From Streptomyces sp. CB02414 (lineage in GTDB: Bacteria > Actinomycetota > Actinomycetes > Streptomycetales > Streptomycetaceae), in assembly GCF_001905385.1 (NCBI RefSeq), contig NZ_LIPF01000001.1, positions 1-64,000 of the forward strand: a stretch of DNA of 64,000 nt. Direction: 5' to 3'. Positions within the stretch are counted from its first letter, which is position 1. Each line of letters starts with the position of its first letter. A program made the translations under genes and the position numbers. The notes below the pieces were generated by a model that did no database searches, was not told the DNA's origin, and saw nothing but the letters and a program-made list of their open reading frames with translations. Positions 35,473 through 44,537 of this stretch are shown here, piece by piece.

Positions 35473-36993
35473 ATGACAGCTCCTCACCCGCGTCACCGCC
35501 GTGCCCTCGCGATCCCGGCCGGTATGGCCGTGGCCGCGTCGCTGGCCTTCCTGCCGGGCGTCCCGGCCTCCGCCGCGGAGGCCGCTCCCACGCTGTCGGC
35601 GGACTCGTCGTCCTCGATGAGCTACGTCGTCAACGTCCGCCCCGGGCACGGCCTTTCGGCGCACGTGAAGCGGGCGATAGCCAAGGCCGGCGGCACGATC
35701 GTGACGTCGTACGACCGGATCGGCGTGGTCGTCGTCCACTCCTCGAACGCGGACTTCGCCAAGACCGTCCGCAAGGCGCGCGGCGTGCAGTCGGCCGGCG
35801 CCACCCGCACCGCGCCGCTGCCGTCGGCCGCCACCACCGACACCGGTGCGCCCAAGGTGCTCAGCGGCGAGGAGATCGCCGCCGCCGAGGCCGCCGAGGG
35901 CCAGGACCCGCTGCAGTCCCTCCAGTGGGACCTGCCCGCCATCAAGGCGGACAAGGCGCACGAGAAGTCGCTGGGCAGCGCGGACGTCACCGTCGCGGTC
36001 ATCGACACCGGCGTCGACGACACCCACCCGGACATCGCCCCGAACTTCGACCGTGAGGCCTCCGTCAACTGCGTCTCCGGCAAGCCGGACACCACCGACG
36101 GCGCCTGGCGGCCGAGCGCGGCGGAGAGCCCGCACGGCACCCACGTGGCCGGGGAGATCGCCGCCGCCAAGAACGGCGTCGGCATGACGGGCGTGGCGCC
36201 CGGGGTGAAGGTCTCCGGCATCAAGGTGTCCAACCCCGACGGCTTCTTCTACGCCGAGGCCGTGGTCTGCGGCTTCATGTGGGCGGCCGAGCACGACGTG
36301 GACGTCACCAACAACAGCTATTACACCGACCCCTGGTACTTCAACTGCAAGAACGACCCGGACCAGAAGGCCCTCGTCGAAGCCGTCAGCCGGGCCGCGC
36401 GGTACGCGGAGCGGAAGGGCGCGGTCAACGTCGCCGCGGCCGGCAACGAGAACTACGACCTCTCCTCCGACGAGATCACCGACCCGTCCTCCCCGAACGA
36501 CACCACGCCCGGCGACCGGGTCGTCGACCCGTCCGAGTGCCTGGACATCCCGACCCAGCTGCCCGGCGTCGTGACGGTCGCCTCGACCGGCGCCAAGGGC
36601 CTCAAGTCGTCCTTCTCCAACCACGGTCTGGGCGTCATCGACATCGCCGCGCCCGGCGGCGACTCGACGGCCTACCAGACGCCCGAGCCGCCCGCCACCA
36701 GCGGACTGATCCTGGGCACCCTGCCCGGCGGCAAGTGGGGCTACATGGCCGGTACGTCGATGGCGTCCCCGCACGTCGCGGGCGTCGCCGCCCTGATCAA
36801 GTCGACGCACCCCTACGCTCCCCCGGCCATGGTCAAGGCCCTGCTGTACGCCCAGGCCGACGCCACCGCGTGCACGAAGCCGTACGACATCGACGGCGAC
36901 GGCAAGGCCGACGCGGTGTGCGAGGGCCCGAAGAACCGCAACGGCTTCTACGGCTGGGGCATGACCGACGCGCTGGACGCGGTCACCTGGTAG
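35473..36993 (+). CDS. Secreted subtilisin-like serine protease (S8), copy 2
   Basis: 506-residue tandem paralogue of the preceding protease, with the same architecture: signal peptide (about 1-34; ALAIPAGMAVAASLAFLPG), propeptide-like region, and S8 domain with D178 (VIDTGVDD), H221 (HGTHVAGE) and S429 (GTSMASPHVAG). Cys positions are conserved between the copies. The intergenic 90 bp contains three copies of ACCGCTC and CTGGAG as a ribosome site, so it may be translated from a shared message. The two may differ in specificity because residues around the active site vary (DYHG in copy 1, SPHG in copy 2). Confidence 0.93.
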   Translation: MTAPHPRHRRALAIPAGMAVAASLAFLPGVPASAAEAAPTLSADSSSSMSYVVNVRPGHGLSAHVKRAIAKAGGTIVTSYDRIGVVVVHSSNADFAKTVRKARGVQSAGATRTAPLPSAATTDTGAPKVLSGEEIAAAEAAEGQDPLQSLQWDLPAIKADKAHEKSLGSADVTVAVIDTGVDDTHPDIAPNFDREASVNCVSGKPDTTDGAWRPSAAESPHGTHVAGEIAAAKNGVGMTGVAPGVKVSGIKVSNPDGFFYAEAVVCGFMWAAEHDVDVTNNSYYTDPWYFNCKNDPDQKALVEAVSRAARYAERKGAVNVAAAGNENYDLSSDEITDPSSPNDTTPGDRVVDPSECLDIPTQLPGVVTVASTGAKGLKSSFSNHGLGVIDIAAPGGDSTAYQTPEPPATSGLILGTLPGGKWGYMAGTSMASPHVAGVAALIKSTHPYAPPAMVKALLYAQADATACTKPYDIDGDGKADAVCEGPKNRNGFYGWGMTDALDAVTW

Positions 36994-37032
36994 TCCGTGC
37001 ACGGTGACCGCGCCGGTCACCACGCGCGCGTG

Positions 37033-37064
37033 CGGCGGGCCGGGAGTGATCTCCCGGCCCGCCG
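37033..37064 (+). terminator. Terminator after the protease pair
   Basis: Perfect 14-bp arms CGGCGGGCCGGGAG (37033-37046) and complement (37051-37064) with a 4-nt loop lie 39 nt after the second protease stop. Confidence 0.8.
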
Positions 37065-37215
37065 TGTGCGTACCGGGGTGTGACGCGTCACTCACTCCCT
37101 TCCCGGCTCCCTCGAACCGTACGGCGGCCGAAAACGTCCTCATGTGCGGAATGCCGGACCGCCAGTTGTTTTCCGGAACTTGCCCGGATCTGGGGGAGCT
37201 GGTGAAGATCTCGAG

Positions 37216-38223
37216 GTGACCTTGACAAGACCCCCGTCCCGGACCACCGGCACCGGACGGCACGCGCGGCCCTCCGGCACCGGCCGGGCCGCGGCCGTGC
37301 TCGTGCTGGTGGTGCTGGCCGCACTGATACCCGTCCTCGGCCCGTCCCCCGCCCTGCACGGCACGGGGGAGGCCGAGGCCCCCGGCACCGGCGGCATAGC
37401 CCTGCTGCGCACGGTGCTCTTCGCCGCCCTGAGCGTCCCGCTCGGCGAACTCTTCGTGAACCGGCTCGCCAAGACGCTCCCCGGCGCTCCGGCGCAGCGC
37501 CCCCGCAGCTGGGCGCCGTACGCGAGCGCCGCCGGCTTCGTCGCCGCGCTGGGCCTGGCGTCGGTCGTGGCCACAGGCAACCTGGTGCCGGACGGCGCCG
37601 CCGACATCGACGTCGGCGGGCTGTACTCGTCCCGCGACGGCAAACTCGCCCTCCTGGAGGTCAACGGCTTCCTCGCGGCCGGCCTGTGCGCCGGCTCCCG
37701 GCGCCCCGGCCTCCAGGTCTGGCCGCTGGCCGCGGTGATAGTCGCCGAGGCGCTGCGCGCGCACCCCACGACCGAGTACAGCCCGCTGCTCGGATCGGGC
37801 CTCACCCTCGTCCACCTGACGTGCGCCTCCCTGTGGGTGGGCGGCCTGCTGTACGTGCTGCGGGCCCTGCGCACCTGGCGGGACGCAGAGACGGGGCCCG
37901 CGCTGCTGGGCCTCTACGCGCGCGTGGCGGCCGTTCTGCTGGCGGCCATCACGGCGACGGGCGTGTGCAGTTCGCTGCGCCGGATGCCGCCGGGCACGAT
38001 CACGGACCAGCTGACGGACACGGCGTACGGGCGGGTCCTGCTCGCCAAGGTGATTCTGATGGTCGCGGTCGCGGCTCTCGCCCTGTGGGCCAGGGTCCGG
38101 CTGAGCCGCGCGGCCGACCCGCTGGCCGCCTGCTCCCCCGCGCGCGCGGAGGTCGCCGTCCTCGGTGTGGTGGTCGCGGTCTCGGGACTGCTGACGGCCC
38201 TTCCGGTGCCGATCCGGTGGTGA
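37216..38223 (+). CDS. CopD-family membrane protein
   Basis: 335-residue polytopic membrane protein (about eight helices) related to the CopD domain of copper-resistance proteins. The segment LTLVHLTCASLWVGGLLYVLRAL (seen as VHLTCASLWVGGLLYV) carries the HxxxxSLWxG-like signature. YGRVLLAKVILMVAVAALAL is the second family helix. Start uncertain: the GTG at 37216 is taken here, but its ribosome site is poor, and a GTG at 37144 is in frame. A role in copper import or binding is inferred from the family only; no CopC gene is adjacent. Confidence 0.78.
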   Translation: MTLTRPPSRTTGTGRHARPSGTGRAAAVLVLVVLAALIPVLGPSPALHGTGEAEAPGTGGIALLRTVLFAALSVPLGELFVNRLAKTLPGAPAQRPRSWAPYASAAGFVAALGLASVVATGNLVPDGAADIDVGGLYSSRDGKLALLEVNGFLAAGLCAGSRRPGLQVWPLAAVIVAEALRAHPTTEYSPLLGSGLTLVHLTCASLWVGGLLYVLRALRTWRDAETGPALLGLYARVAAVLLAAITATGVCSSLRRMPPGTITDQLTDTAYGRVLLAKVILMVAVAALALWARVRLSRAADPLAACSPARAEVAVLGVVVAVSGLLTALPVPIRW

Positions 38224-38347
38224 CCCGGTGGTGAGTCCCGCAACGCCCGCCCCCGGTCGGCCGCTTGACGGAGGAACCGTTTCGCCTGGGCGCCGTGCGG
38301 CACCTGCCGCACCGGAGTGTCGGTCGTGGCCCGTATCCTCATGGACC

Positions 38348-39340
38348 ATGCTCGAAGACCGCACGACCGCAGCGCCGTCCGCCACGGCGTGGCCGGCCGC
38401 GTATCCGCAGGGGTACGCGGTCGTCGACGTGGAGACCACCGGACTGGCCCGCGACGACCGGATAATCTCCGCGGCCGTCTACCGTCTGGACGCCCGCGGC
38501 GAGGTCGAGGACCACTGGTACACCCTGGTCAATCCCCAGCGGGACCCGGGCCCGGTGTGGATACACGGTCTGACGAGCGAGGTGCTCCGGGACGCGCCGC
38601 TCTTCCCGGACGTCGCCGAGGAGTTCGCCGCCCGCCTGGACGGGCGGGTGCTGGTCGCGCACAACGCCGTCTTCGACTGGCAGATGATCGCCCGCGAGTA
38701 CGCCCGCGCCCGGCGCGAGGCCCCGGTGCGGCAACGGCTGTGCACCATCGCGCTCTCCAAGGCGCTGGCCCTGCCGCTGCCCAACCACAAGCTGGAGTCG
38801 CTGGCCGCCCACTTCGGCGTCGTACAGCAGCGGGCGCACCACGCGCTGGACGACGCGCGGGTACTGGCGGAGGCGTTCCGGCCGAGCCTGGTCGCCGCGG
38901 CGGCGGGAGGTCTGCGACTGCCGCTGCACGAGTGCCGGCCGCTGACCGAGTGGTCGGACGCGCCCGCCCCCCGGATCGGACAGCAGGCCGGTTACGGCGG
39001 CTACCGGCCGACGAGTTGGCGCCCCTCCCGCAAAAGGCCCGCATGCCCTTATCCCAACCCGGGCCGGTATGAAGCGGGCAAAGGGCTCAAGCAGGGCATG
39101 CGGGTCGCCTTCTCGGGTGACACCTCCGTCGAGCGGGACCTGCTGGAGGACCGTGCCACCGAGGCCGGGCTGCATGTCGCCACCAGTCTGTCCCGGCTGA
39201 CCAGCCTGCTGGTCACCAACGACCCGGACTCGGGCACATCGAAGGTGGTCAAGGCGCGCCAGTTCGGGACGCCGGTGGTGGACGAGGCGGCCTTCGGCCA
39301 GCTCCTGAGGGACGTCGAACCGGCGGACGCCAAGCCCTGA
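38348..39340 (+). CDS. DEDDh 3'-5' exonuclease with C-terminal BRCT domain
   Basis: 330-residue protein. The N-terminal DnaQ-like exonuclease (about 20-185) has D27 and E29 in VVDVETTG, then AHNAVFDWQ and the HHALDDA motif (H and D of Exo III). The Arg/Pro-rich linker is followed by a C-terminal BRCT domain (about 245-325; KQGMRVAFSGDTSVERD, then LVTNDPDSGTSKVVKA). It is not the replicative proofreading subunit. The DEDDh-BRCT combination points to DNA repair at phosphorylated or poly-ADP-ribosylated partner sites, or to DNA-end recognition. The role is inferred. Confidence 0.9.
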   Translation: MLEDRTTAAPSATAWPAAYPQGYAVVDVETTGLARDDRIISAAVYRLDARGEVEDHWYTLVNPQRDPGPVWIHGLTSEVLRDAPLFPDVAEEFAARLDGRVLVAHNAVFDWQMIAREYARARREAPVRQRLCTIALSKALALPLPNHKLESLAAHFGVVQQRAHHALDDARVLAEAFRPSLVAAAAGGLRLPLHECRPLTEWSDAPAPRIGQQAGYGGYRPTSWRPSRKRPACPYPNPGRYEAGKGLKQGMRVAFSGDTSVERDLLEDRATEAGLHVATSLSRLTSLLVTNDPDSGTSKVVKARQFGTPVVDEAAFGQLLRDVEPADAKP

Positions 39341-39446
39341 GCCGGGCCGCGCGGGGATCACGGGCGAGCCGTACGGACGGGTGATTCCGGGCGACTCGCC
39401 CGGCGCCCGCTCGCCCGCGTCGCGGCGACGGCTCACCCTGTGGCGC

Positions 39447-39680
39447 ATGGCGACATGCGAAGTCTGCGGCAACAACTACGGAATGACCTTCGAGGTCCAC
39501 GCCCAGGGAGCGGTGCACGTCTTCGACTGCTTCTCCTGCGCGATCCACCGGATGGCCCCCATCTGCGAGCACTGCCGGGTGCAGATCATCGGCCAGGGCG
39601 TCGAGGTCGAGGGCCACTGGTACTGCGGCGCCCACTGCGCCCGCGCGGAGGGGAGGGCGGGGATCGTCGACAAGGTCTAG
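39447..39680 (+). CDS. Small Cys-rich zinc-ribbon-like protein
   Basis: 77-residue cytoplasmic protein with four knuckles: CEVC (4-7), CFSC (28-31), CEHC (40-43) and CGAHC (60-64), an arrangement able to bind two zinc ions. H35 and H57 may assist. The ATG at 39447 gives a compact domain that starts with the first knuckle. I recognise it as a conserved actinobacterial hypothetical. There is no helix-turn-helix; a protein-protein or RNA-binding role is possible but unproven. Confidence 0.75.
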   Translation: MATCEVCGNNYGMTFEVHAQGAVHVFDCFSCAIHRMAPICEHCRVQIIGQGVEVEGHWYCGAHCARAEGRAGIVDKV

Positions 39681-39736
39681 TTCCCGAAGGCGTACCCGCC
39701 GCATGGCACCCCACGACCGAGTTGTACCGTCGTGGG

Positions 39737-40528
39737 GTGTACCGCTTCCTCCTGTCCCGCCAGTGGGTGATCCTCACCCTGATCGCCGTGCTGCTCATCC
39801 CCACGATGATCTGGCTGGGCTTCTGGCAGATGCACCGCTACGAGGATCGCACCGCCCGGAACGACCTCGTGGCGCGGGCGCTCGACGCGGCCCCGGTGCC
39901 CGCCGAGTCGCTGACCGCTCCCGGCAAGAAGATCACCACGAGTGAGCGGTACCGGACCGTCACCGCGAAGGGTCACTTCGACACGGACCGCGAGGTCGTC
40001 GTCCGCCGCCGCACCGACTCCGACGACAACATCGGCTACCACGTGCTGACCCCGTTCGTACTGAACGACGGCAAGATCCTGCTGGTCAACCGGGGCTGGA
40101 TCCCCGCGGACGGCCCGAGCCAGACCGCGTTCCCCGAGATTCCCGCGCCGCCCGGCGGAGAGATCACCGTCACCGGGCGGCTGATGCCCGACGAGACGAC
40201 CGAGGCGAGCGGCATCAAGGACCTCGAGGGCCTGCCGGACCGGCAGATCATGCTCATCAACAGCGAGCAGCAGGCCGACCGCCTGGACGCCCCGGTCCTC
40301 GGCGGCTACGTCGCCCTCATCGAGCCGGAGCCGGAGAACAACACCCCGGAGCGGATCGGCAAACCCGGCAACGCGGACGCCGCGCTGAACTTCGCGTACG
40401 CGATCCAGTGGTGGCTGTTCGCCGCGGCCGTACCGGTCGGCTGGTGGTTCCTGGTCCGTCGCGAGAAGCGCGAACGTGAGACCGCCGAGGACGTGGCACC
40501 GGCGCCGGCGGAACCCGCGAAGGTGTAG
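39737..40528 (+). CDS. SURF1-family cytochrome c oxidase assembly protein
   Basis: 263-residue membrane protein. An N-terminal helix (WVILTLIAVLLIPTMIWLGFW, about 9-29) is followed by an external domain with the family motifs GHFDTDREVVVRR, GYHVLTPFVL and LLVNRGWIPAD. A C-terminal helix precedes a basic tail (NFAYAIQWWLFAAAVPVGWW). SURF1 proteins help insert haem into aa3 oxidase. The GTG at 39737 is the likely start; its ribosome site is poor. The downstream GH15 gene is 67 bp away on the same strand. Confidence 0.92.
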   Translation: MYRFLLSRQWVILTLIAVLLIPTMIWLGFWQMHRYEDRTARNDLVARALDAAPVPAESLTAPGKKITTSERYRTVTAKGHFDTDREVVVRRRTDSDDNIGYHVLTPFVLNDGKILLVNRGWIPADGPSQTAFPEIPAPPGGEITVTGRLMPDETTEASGIKDLEGLPDRQIMLINSEQQADRLDAPVLGGYVALIEPEPENNTPERIGKPGNADAALNFAYAIQWWLFAAAVPVGWWFLVRREKRERETAEDVAPAPAEPAKV

Positions 40529-40595
40529 CCGCCCGACGGGACCCGTCCTCCCGACGGACCCGATTGCTCCGCTCCTCGTCGGGAAGACGGACCCC

Positions 40596-42383
40596 GTGCA
40601 CCCCCACATCGAGGACTACGCGCTCATCGGCGACGAGCAGACCGCGGGTCTGGTCGGCACGGACGGTTCCGTCGACTGGCTCTGTCTGCCCCGTTTCGAC
40701 TCCGCCGCCTGCTTCGCCAAGCTGCTCGGCGACGAGGACAACGGTCACTGGCGCATCGCCCCCAAGGGGGCTCAGCGCTGCACTCGGCGCGCCTACCGGC
40801 CGGACACCCTGGTCCTGGACACCGAGTGGGAGACCGCGGACGGCGCGGTCCGGGTCACCGACTTCATGCCCCAGCGCGACCGCGCCCCCGACCTCGTACG
40901 CGTCGTGGAGGGCCTGCGCGGCGAGGTCACCGTGCACAGCGTGCTGCGGCTGCGCTTCGACTACGGCTCGGTCGTGCCCTGGATGCGCCGGGCCGACGGC
41001 CACCGGGTCGCGGTCGCCGGGCCGGACTCGGCGTGGCTGCGCAGCGAACCGGAGGTGCGCAGCTGGGGGCAGGACTTCGGGACGCACGCGGAGTTCACGG
41101 TCGCCGAGGGCGAGAAGGTCGCGTTCGTCCTCACCTGGCACCCCTCGCACGAACCCCGCCCTCCGCTGATCGACCCGTTCATCGCCCTGGAGCACAGCGT
41201 CGAGGACTGGCGGGCCTGGGCCGCGCACTGCCGCTACGACGGTCCGCACCGGGACGCCGTCGTCCGCTCGCTGATCACCCTGAAGGCGCTCACCTACAAG
41301 CCCACCGGCGGCATCGTGGCCGCGCCGACCACCTCGCTGCCCGAGGAGCCGGGCGGCGTGCGCAACTGGGACTACCGCTTCTGCTGGCTGCGCGACTCCA
41401 CCCTCACCCTGGGCGCCCTGCTGTCGGCCGGGTACCTGGAGGAGGCCGAGGCCTGGCGCGACTGGCTGCTGCGCGCGGTCGCGGGCAACCCGGCCGACCT
41501 GCAGATCATGTACGGCCTGGCGGGTGAGCGGCGGCTGCCGGAGTTCGAGCTGCCGTGGCTGTCCGGCTTCGCCGATTCCACGCCCGTACGGGTCGGCAAC
41601 GACGCGGTGAACCAGCTCCAGCTGGACGTGTACGGCGAGGTCATGGACTCCCTGTCGCTGGCCCGGCTGGCCGGCATGCACCCGCGGCCGCAGATGTGGG
41701 AGCTGCAGTGCGCGCTGATGGACTTCCTGGCCACGGCGTGGCGCGAGCCCGACGAGGGGCTGTGGGAGGTGCGCGGCGGGCGCCGGCAGTTCGTGCACTC
41801 GAAGGTCATGACGTGGGTGGCGCTGGACCGGGCGGTGCGCACCCTGGAGAACCATCCCGAGCTGAGCGGCGGTGACCCGGACGGCTGGCGGGCGCTGCGC
41901 GACGAGGTCCACCGGGAGGTGTGCGACAAGGGCTACGACCCGGAGCGCAACACCTTCACCCAGTCCTACGGCTCGCGGGAGCTGGACGCCTCGCTGCTGC
42001 TCATCCCGCGCGTGGGGTTCCTGCCGCCGGACGACCCCCGGGTCGTGGGGACGGTCGACGCGATCGGCGCGGAGCTGTCCCGGGACGGGCTCGTGCGCCG
42101 GTACAGCACCGAGGGCGACCCGGTCGACGGGCTGCCGGGCAGCGAGGGGACCTTCCTGGTGTGCTCGTTCTGGTACGCGGACGCGTTGCACGCGACGGGC
42201 CGGACCAAGGAGGCCCGTGCGCTGTTCGAGCGGCTGGTGGGGCTCGCCAACGACGTGGGGCTGCTGGCCGAGGAGTACGACCCGGTCGCCGGCCACCAGC
42301 TCGGCAACTTCCCGCAGGCGTTCAGCCACGTCGGCCTGGTGAACACGGCCCTCGCCCTGTTCGGGGACGAAGAGGCAGGATAG
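40596..42383 (+). CDS. Glycoside hydrolase family 15 protein (glucoamylase/trehalase-like)
   Basis: 595-residue cytoplasmic GH15 enzyme with an N-terminal beta-sandwich (about 1-230; starting HPHIEDYALIGDEQTAGLVG and DGSVDWLCLPRFD) and an (alpha/alpha)6 catalytic domain. The RNWDYRFCWLRDSTLTLGAL motif and the C-terminal LAEEYDPVAGHQLGNFPQA motif, which holds the catalytic base glutamate, are typical. There is no signal peptide. Several actinobacterial members are trehalases, and this protein may be one; glucoamylase activity is an alternative. The GTG at 40596 fits the family start. Confidence 0.88.
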   Translation: MHPHIEDYALIGDEQTAGLVGTDGSVDWLCLPRFDSAACFAKLLGDEDNGHWRIAPKGAQRCTRRAYRPDTLVLDTEWETADGAVRVTDFMPQRDRAPDLVRVVEGLRGEVTVHSVLRLRFDYGSVVPWMRRADGHRVAVAGPDSAWLRSEPEVRSWGQDFGTHAEFTVAEGEKVAFVLTWHPSHEPRPPLIDPFIALEHSVEDWRAWAAHCRYDGPHRDAVVRSLITLKALTYKPTGGIVAAPTTSLPEEPGGVRNWDYRFCWLRDSTLTLGALLSAGYLEEAEAWRDWLLRAVAGNPADLQIMYGLAGERRLPEFELPWLSGFADSTPVRVGNDAVNQLQLDVYGEVMDSLSLARLAGMHPRPQMWELQCALMDFLATAWREPDEGLWEVRGGRRQFVHSKVMTWVALDRAVRTLENHPELSGGDPDGWRALRDEVHREVCDKGYDPERNTFTQSYGSRELDASLLLIPRVGFLPPDDPRVVGTVDAIGAELSRDGLVRRYSTEGDPVDGLPGSEGTFLVCSFWYADALHATGRTKEARALFERLVGLANDVGLLAEEYDPVAGHQLGNFPQAFSHVGLVNTALALFGDEEAG

Positions 42384-42387
42384 GGCC

Positions 42388-43143
42388 ATGGATCTTGGAC
42401 TGAAGGACCGGGTGTACGTCGTCACCGGAGCCACCCGGGGCCTGGGCAACGCCGCCGCGCGCGAGCTGGTCGCCGACGGCGCGAAGGTGGTCGTCACGGG
42501 ACGGGACGAGAAGACCGTCGCGGAGGCGGCCTCGGCGCTGGGGCCGAACGCGGTGGGCGTGGCCGCCGACAACGCCCACCCGGAGGCCGCCGGCCGGCTG
42601 ATCGCGGCCGCCCGTGAGCACTTCGGCCGCTTCGACGGCGTACTGATCAGTGTGGGCGGGCCGCCGCCCGGGTTCGCCGCCGACAACACGGACGCCCAGT
42701 GGCAGGCCGCGTTCGAGTCGGTGTTCCTCGGCGCGGTGCGACTGGCCCGGACGGCGGCGGCCGAACTGGAGGGCGGCGGCGTCGTCGGCTTCGTGCTGTC
42801 GGGCTCGGTGCACGAGCCGATCCCGGGCCTGACCATCTCCAACGGCCTGCGGCCCGGCCTGGCGGGCTTCGCCAAGTCCCTCGCCGACGAACTGGGCCCG
42901 CGCGGCATCCGCGTCGTCGGCCTGCTGCCGGGCCGCATCGACACCGACCGGGTGCGCGAGCTGGACGGCATGTCCGCCGACCCCGAGGCGACGAGGGCGG
43001 CGTCCGAGTCCCGCGTCCCGCTGCGCCGCTACGGCGCCCCGGAGGAGTTCGGCCGCACGGCGGCCTTCCTGCTGTCCCCCGCGGCGTCGTACGTCACAGG
43101 CGTGATGCTGCCGGTGGACGGCGGGATGCGCCACGGGTTCTAG
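42388..43143 (+). CDS. SDR-family protein with altered active site
   Basis: 251-residue SDR with an intact cofactor loop TGATRGLG (13-20) and catalytic Ser candidate in VLSGS (S138/S140). The classical YxxxK pair is replaced: aligning FAKSLADELGPRGIRV with normal members puts S151 and R155 (SNGLR) at the Tyr and Lys positions. The sugar-like C-terminal motif VDGGMRHGF is present. The SDR subgroup carrying SNxxR is known to me by sequence, but its chemistry is unclear. It starts 4 bp after the GH15 stop codon, so it is probably co-translated. Confidence 0.85.
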   Translation: MDLGLKDRVYVVTGATRGLGNAAARELVADGAKVVVTGRDEKTVAEAASALGPNAVGVAADNAHPEAAGRLIAAAREHFGRFDGVLISVGGPPPGFAADNTDAQWQAAFESVFLGAVRLARTAAAELEGGGVVGFVLSGSVHEPIPGLTISNGLRPGLAGFAKSLADELGPRGIRVVGLLPGRIDTDRVRELDGMSADPEATRAASESRVPLRRYGAPEEFGRTAAFLLSPAASYVTGVMLPVDGGMRHGF

Positions 43144-43266
43144 CTGCGCCAGGGGCCGTACGGCCCTCGCCCCGGTCGGCCGCCGCCGGCAGACTCCGCG
43201 CGGCGACGGTCGGTCCGTGGCGGTGGGCAGCCCGGAATCGTGGGGCACGGTCCCCGCTCGCGGCGG

Positions 43267-43854
43267 TCAGCTGACCCGCTCGGCCCCGTGCTTGACGCCT
43301 CGGAGCTGGACCTCGGCCGGGAGGGCCGCGAGGTTCGCCGAGGTGCGGGCGTGGGTCAGGGCGTGGGTGGTGAGGTCGTCCAGGGCGGTGCCGGGGTCGA
43401 CGTGGGGGGCGAGGAGGAGGCGGACGCGGGCGGCCGGGGAGGCGCGGCGGCCGGTGAGCCGGACCCTGGCCCGTTCGACCCCGTCCACGCGGTCGGCCTC
43501 CTGGGCGATGACGGCCTCCAGGGCCCGGCCGCGCAGTGCCGCGCCCTCGCCGTCACCGGTGTCGACGAGCACCTCGGTGAGCCGGCGGCGGCGCACCACG
43601 GCCACGAGCCACCACAGGGCGAGCAGCAGCAGAACGGCGAGCGCGGCGATCACGACCGGCCACCACCAGCCGGCCTCCCGCCACCTGGTCCGCTCGGCGG
43701 CGCTGAGCAGCACGTCGTGCGGTCCCTGGTGCAGCCACCAGGAGGGCGCGGGGGCGCCGAACCCGATGGCCAGCACCGAGCCGCCGAGGGCGAGCAGAAT
43801 CAGGCCCACCAGCCCCAGGAGCACTCGGTCGACGGTCCTGAGCACCGCCCTCAC
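43267..43854 (-). CDS. AmaP-like alkaline-shock membrane anchor protein
   Basis: 195-residue protein. Two N-terminal helices (about 10-30 and 65-90) are followed by a soluble C-terminal domain (about 95-180) with an Asp23-like half-fold (AVIAQEADRVDGVERARVRL, split here as EADRVDGVERARVRL). In staphylococci AmaP anchors Asp23 at the membrane. It is the last gene of a five-gene leftward operon; GTGA overlap with the DUF6286 gene. The GTG start at 43854 is supported by the overlap. Confidence 0.85.
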   Translation of the reverse strand: MRAVLRTVDRVLLGLVGLILLALGGSVLAIGFGAPAPSWWLHQGPHDVLLSAAERTRWREAGWWWPVVIAALAVLLLLALWWLVAVVRRRRLTEVLVDTGDGEGAALRGRALEAVIAQEADRVDGVERARVRLTGRRASPAARVRLLLAPHVDPGTALDDLTTHALTHARTSANLAALPAEVQLRGVKHGAERVS

Positions 43855-44537
43855 CCCTTCTTTCCGGGGCGCGCCACCCTGACGGACACGGCGGGCGGCC
43901 GGGCCAGCCCCAGCCCGCGCACCGCGTCGTCGAGCACGCCGTCCAGATCGGTCCGTACGTCGTCCAGTTCCCGGAAGTGGGACAGGGCGCGCACGCGTGC
44001 CTTGCGACGGCGCAGCCGCACGCGCGCCGCCTGCACCCCGGCGACCTCCATGGCCCGGTCGCGCAGCACCGTCGCGGCGGCGTCCCGATGGAGCCCGGCG
44101 CGTACGCCCGGCAGGGTGCGCCGCATCGGCAGCACCTTGCGCAGGCCGGGCGTGAGGGCCAGGAGGAGCAGCCAGAGCCCGAGGGCCGCTGCGACTCCCG
44201 CGCCGACCAGGACCCACGTGTCGTCGAGGGGCCGCTCGGCGAGTTGCCGGGCCAGGTCGCGGCGCCAGCCCAGGGCCGAGCGGCCGGTGCGCACGGCGAC
44301 GACGTCGTAGAGGAAGGCGGCCGCGACGAGCAGGAGCAGCAGCGCGACGATGCCCGCGGGGACGCGGCGTGCCGACCAGAAGCGGCCGGCCCGTCCGTCG
44401 GCGGCGTCGGGTCCGGGCTCCGGCGGTGATTCGGCGCCGGGTGCCTTCCCCTCCGTACCGGTCTCCGCGCCGGGCTCCATGACGGGCAGCCGCCGGGTGC
44501 TGCCCTCGGTGCCCTCGGTGCCCTGGGGCTCGCTCAT
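43851..44537 (-). CDS. DUF6286 (Asp23-cluster) membrane protein
   Basis: 228-residue protein. The N-terminal 55 residues are acidic and disordered. Two membrane segments (VPAGIVALLLLLVAAAFLYD, about 59-78, and VLVGAGVAAALGLWLLLLAL, about 110-129) precede a basic C-terminal domain that resembles the AmaP C-terminus (MEVAGVQAARVRLRRRKAR near 165-183). It starts with ATG overlapping the Asp23 stop and ends overlapping AmaP. It probably joins the other cluster proteins in a membrane-associated envelope-stress complex, which is inference. Confidence 0.8.
   Translation of the reverse strand: MSEPQGTEGTEGSTRRLPVMEPGAETGTEGKAPGAESPPEPGPDAADGRAGRFWSARRVPAGIVALLLLLVAAAFLYDVVAVRTGRSALGWRRDLARQLAERPLDDTWVLVGAGVAAALGLWLLLLALTPGLRKVLPMRRTLPGVRAGLHRDAAATVLRDRAMEVAGVQAARVRLRRRKARVRALSHFRELDDVRTDLDGVLDDAVRGLGLARPPAVSVRVARPGKKG

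Noticed and set aside
35413..38439. Minus-strand open frame of about 1000 codons across the proteases and CopD gene
   Set aside because: It lies antisense to three well-supported genes, is Arg/Gly/His rich, has no ribosome site and no domain. It is a product of high GC content.
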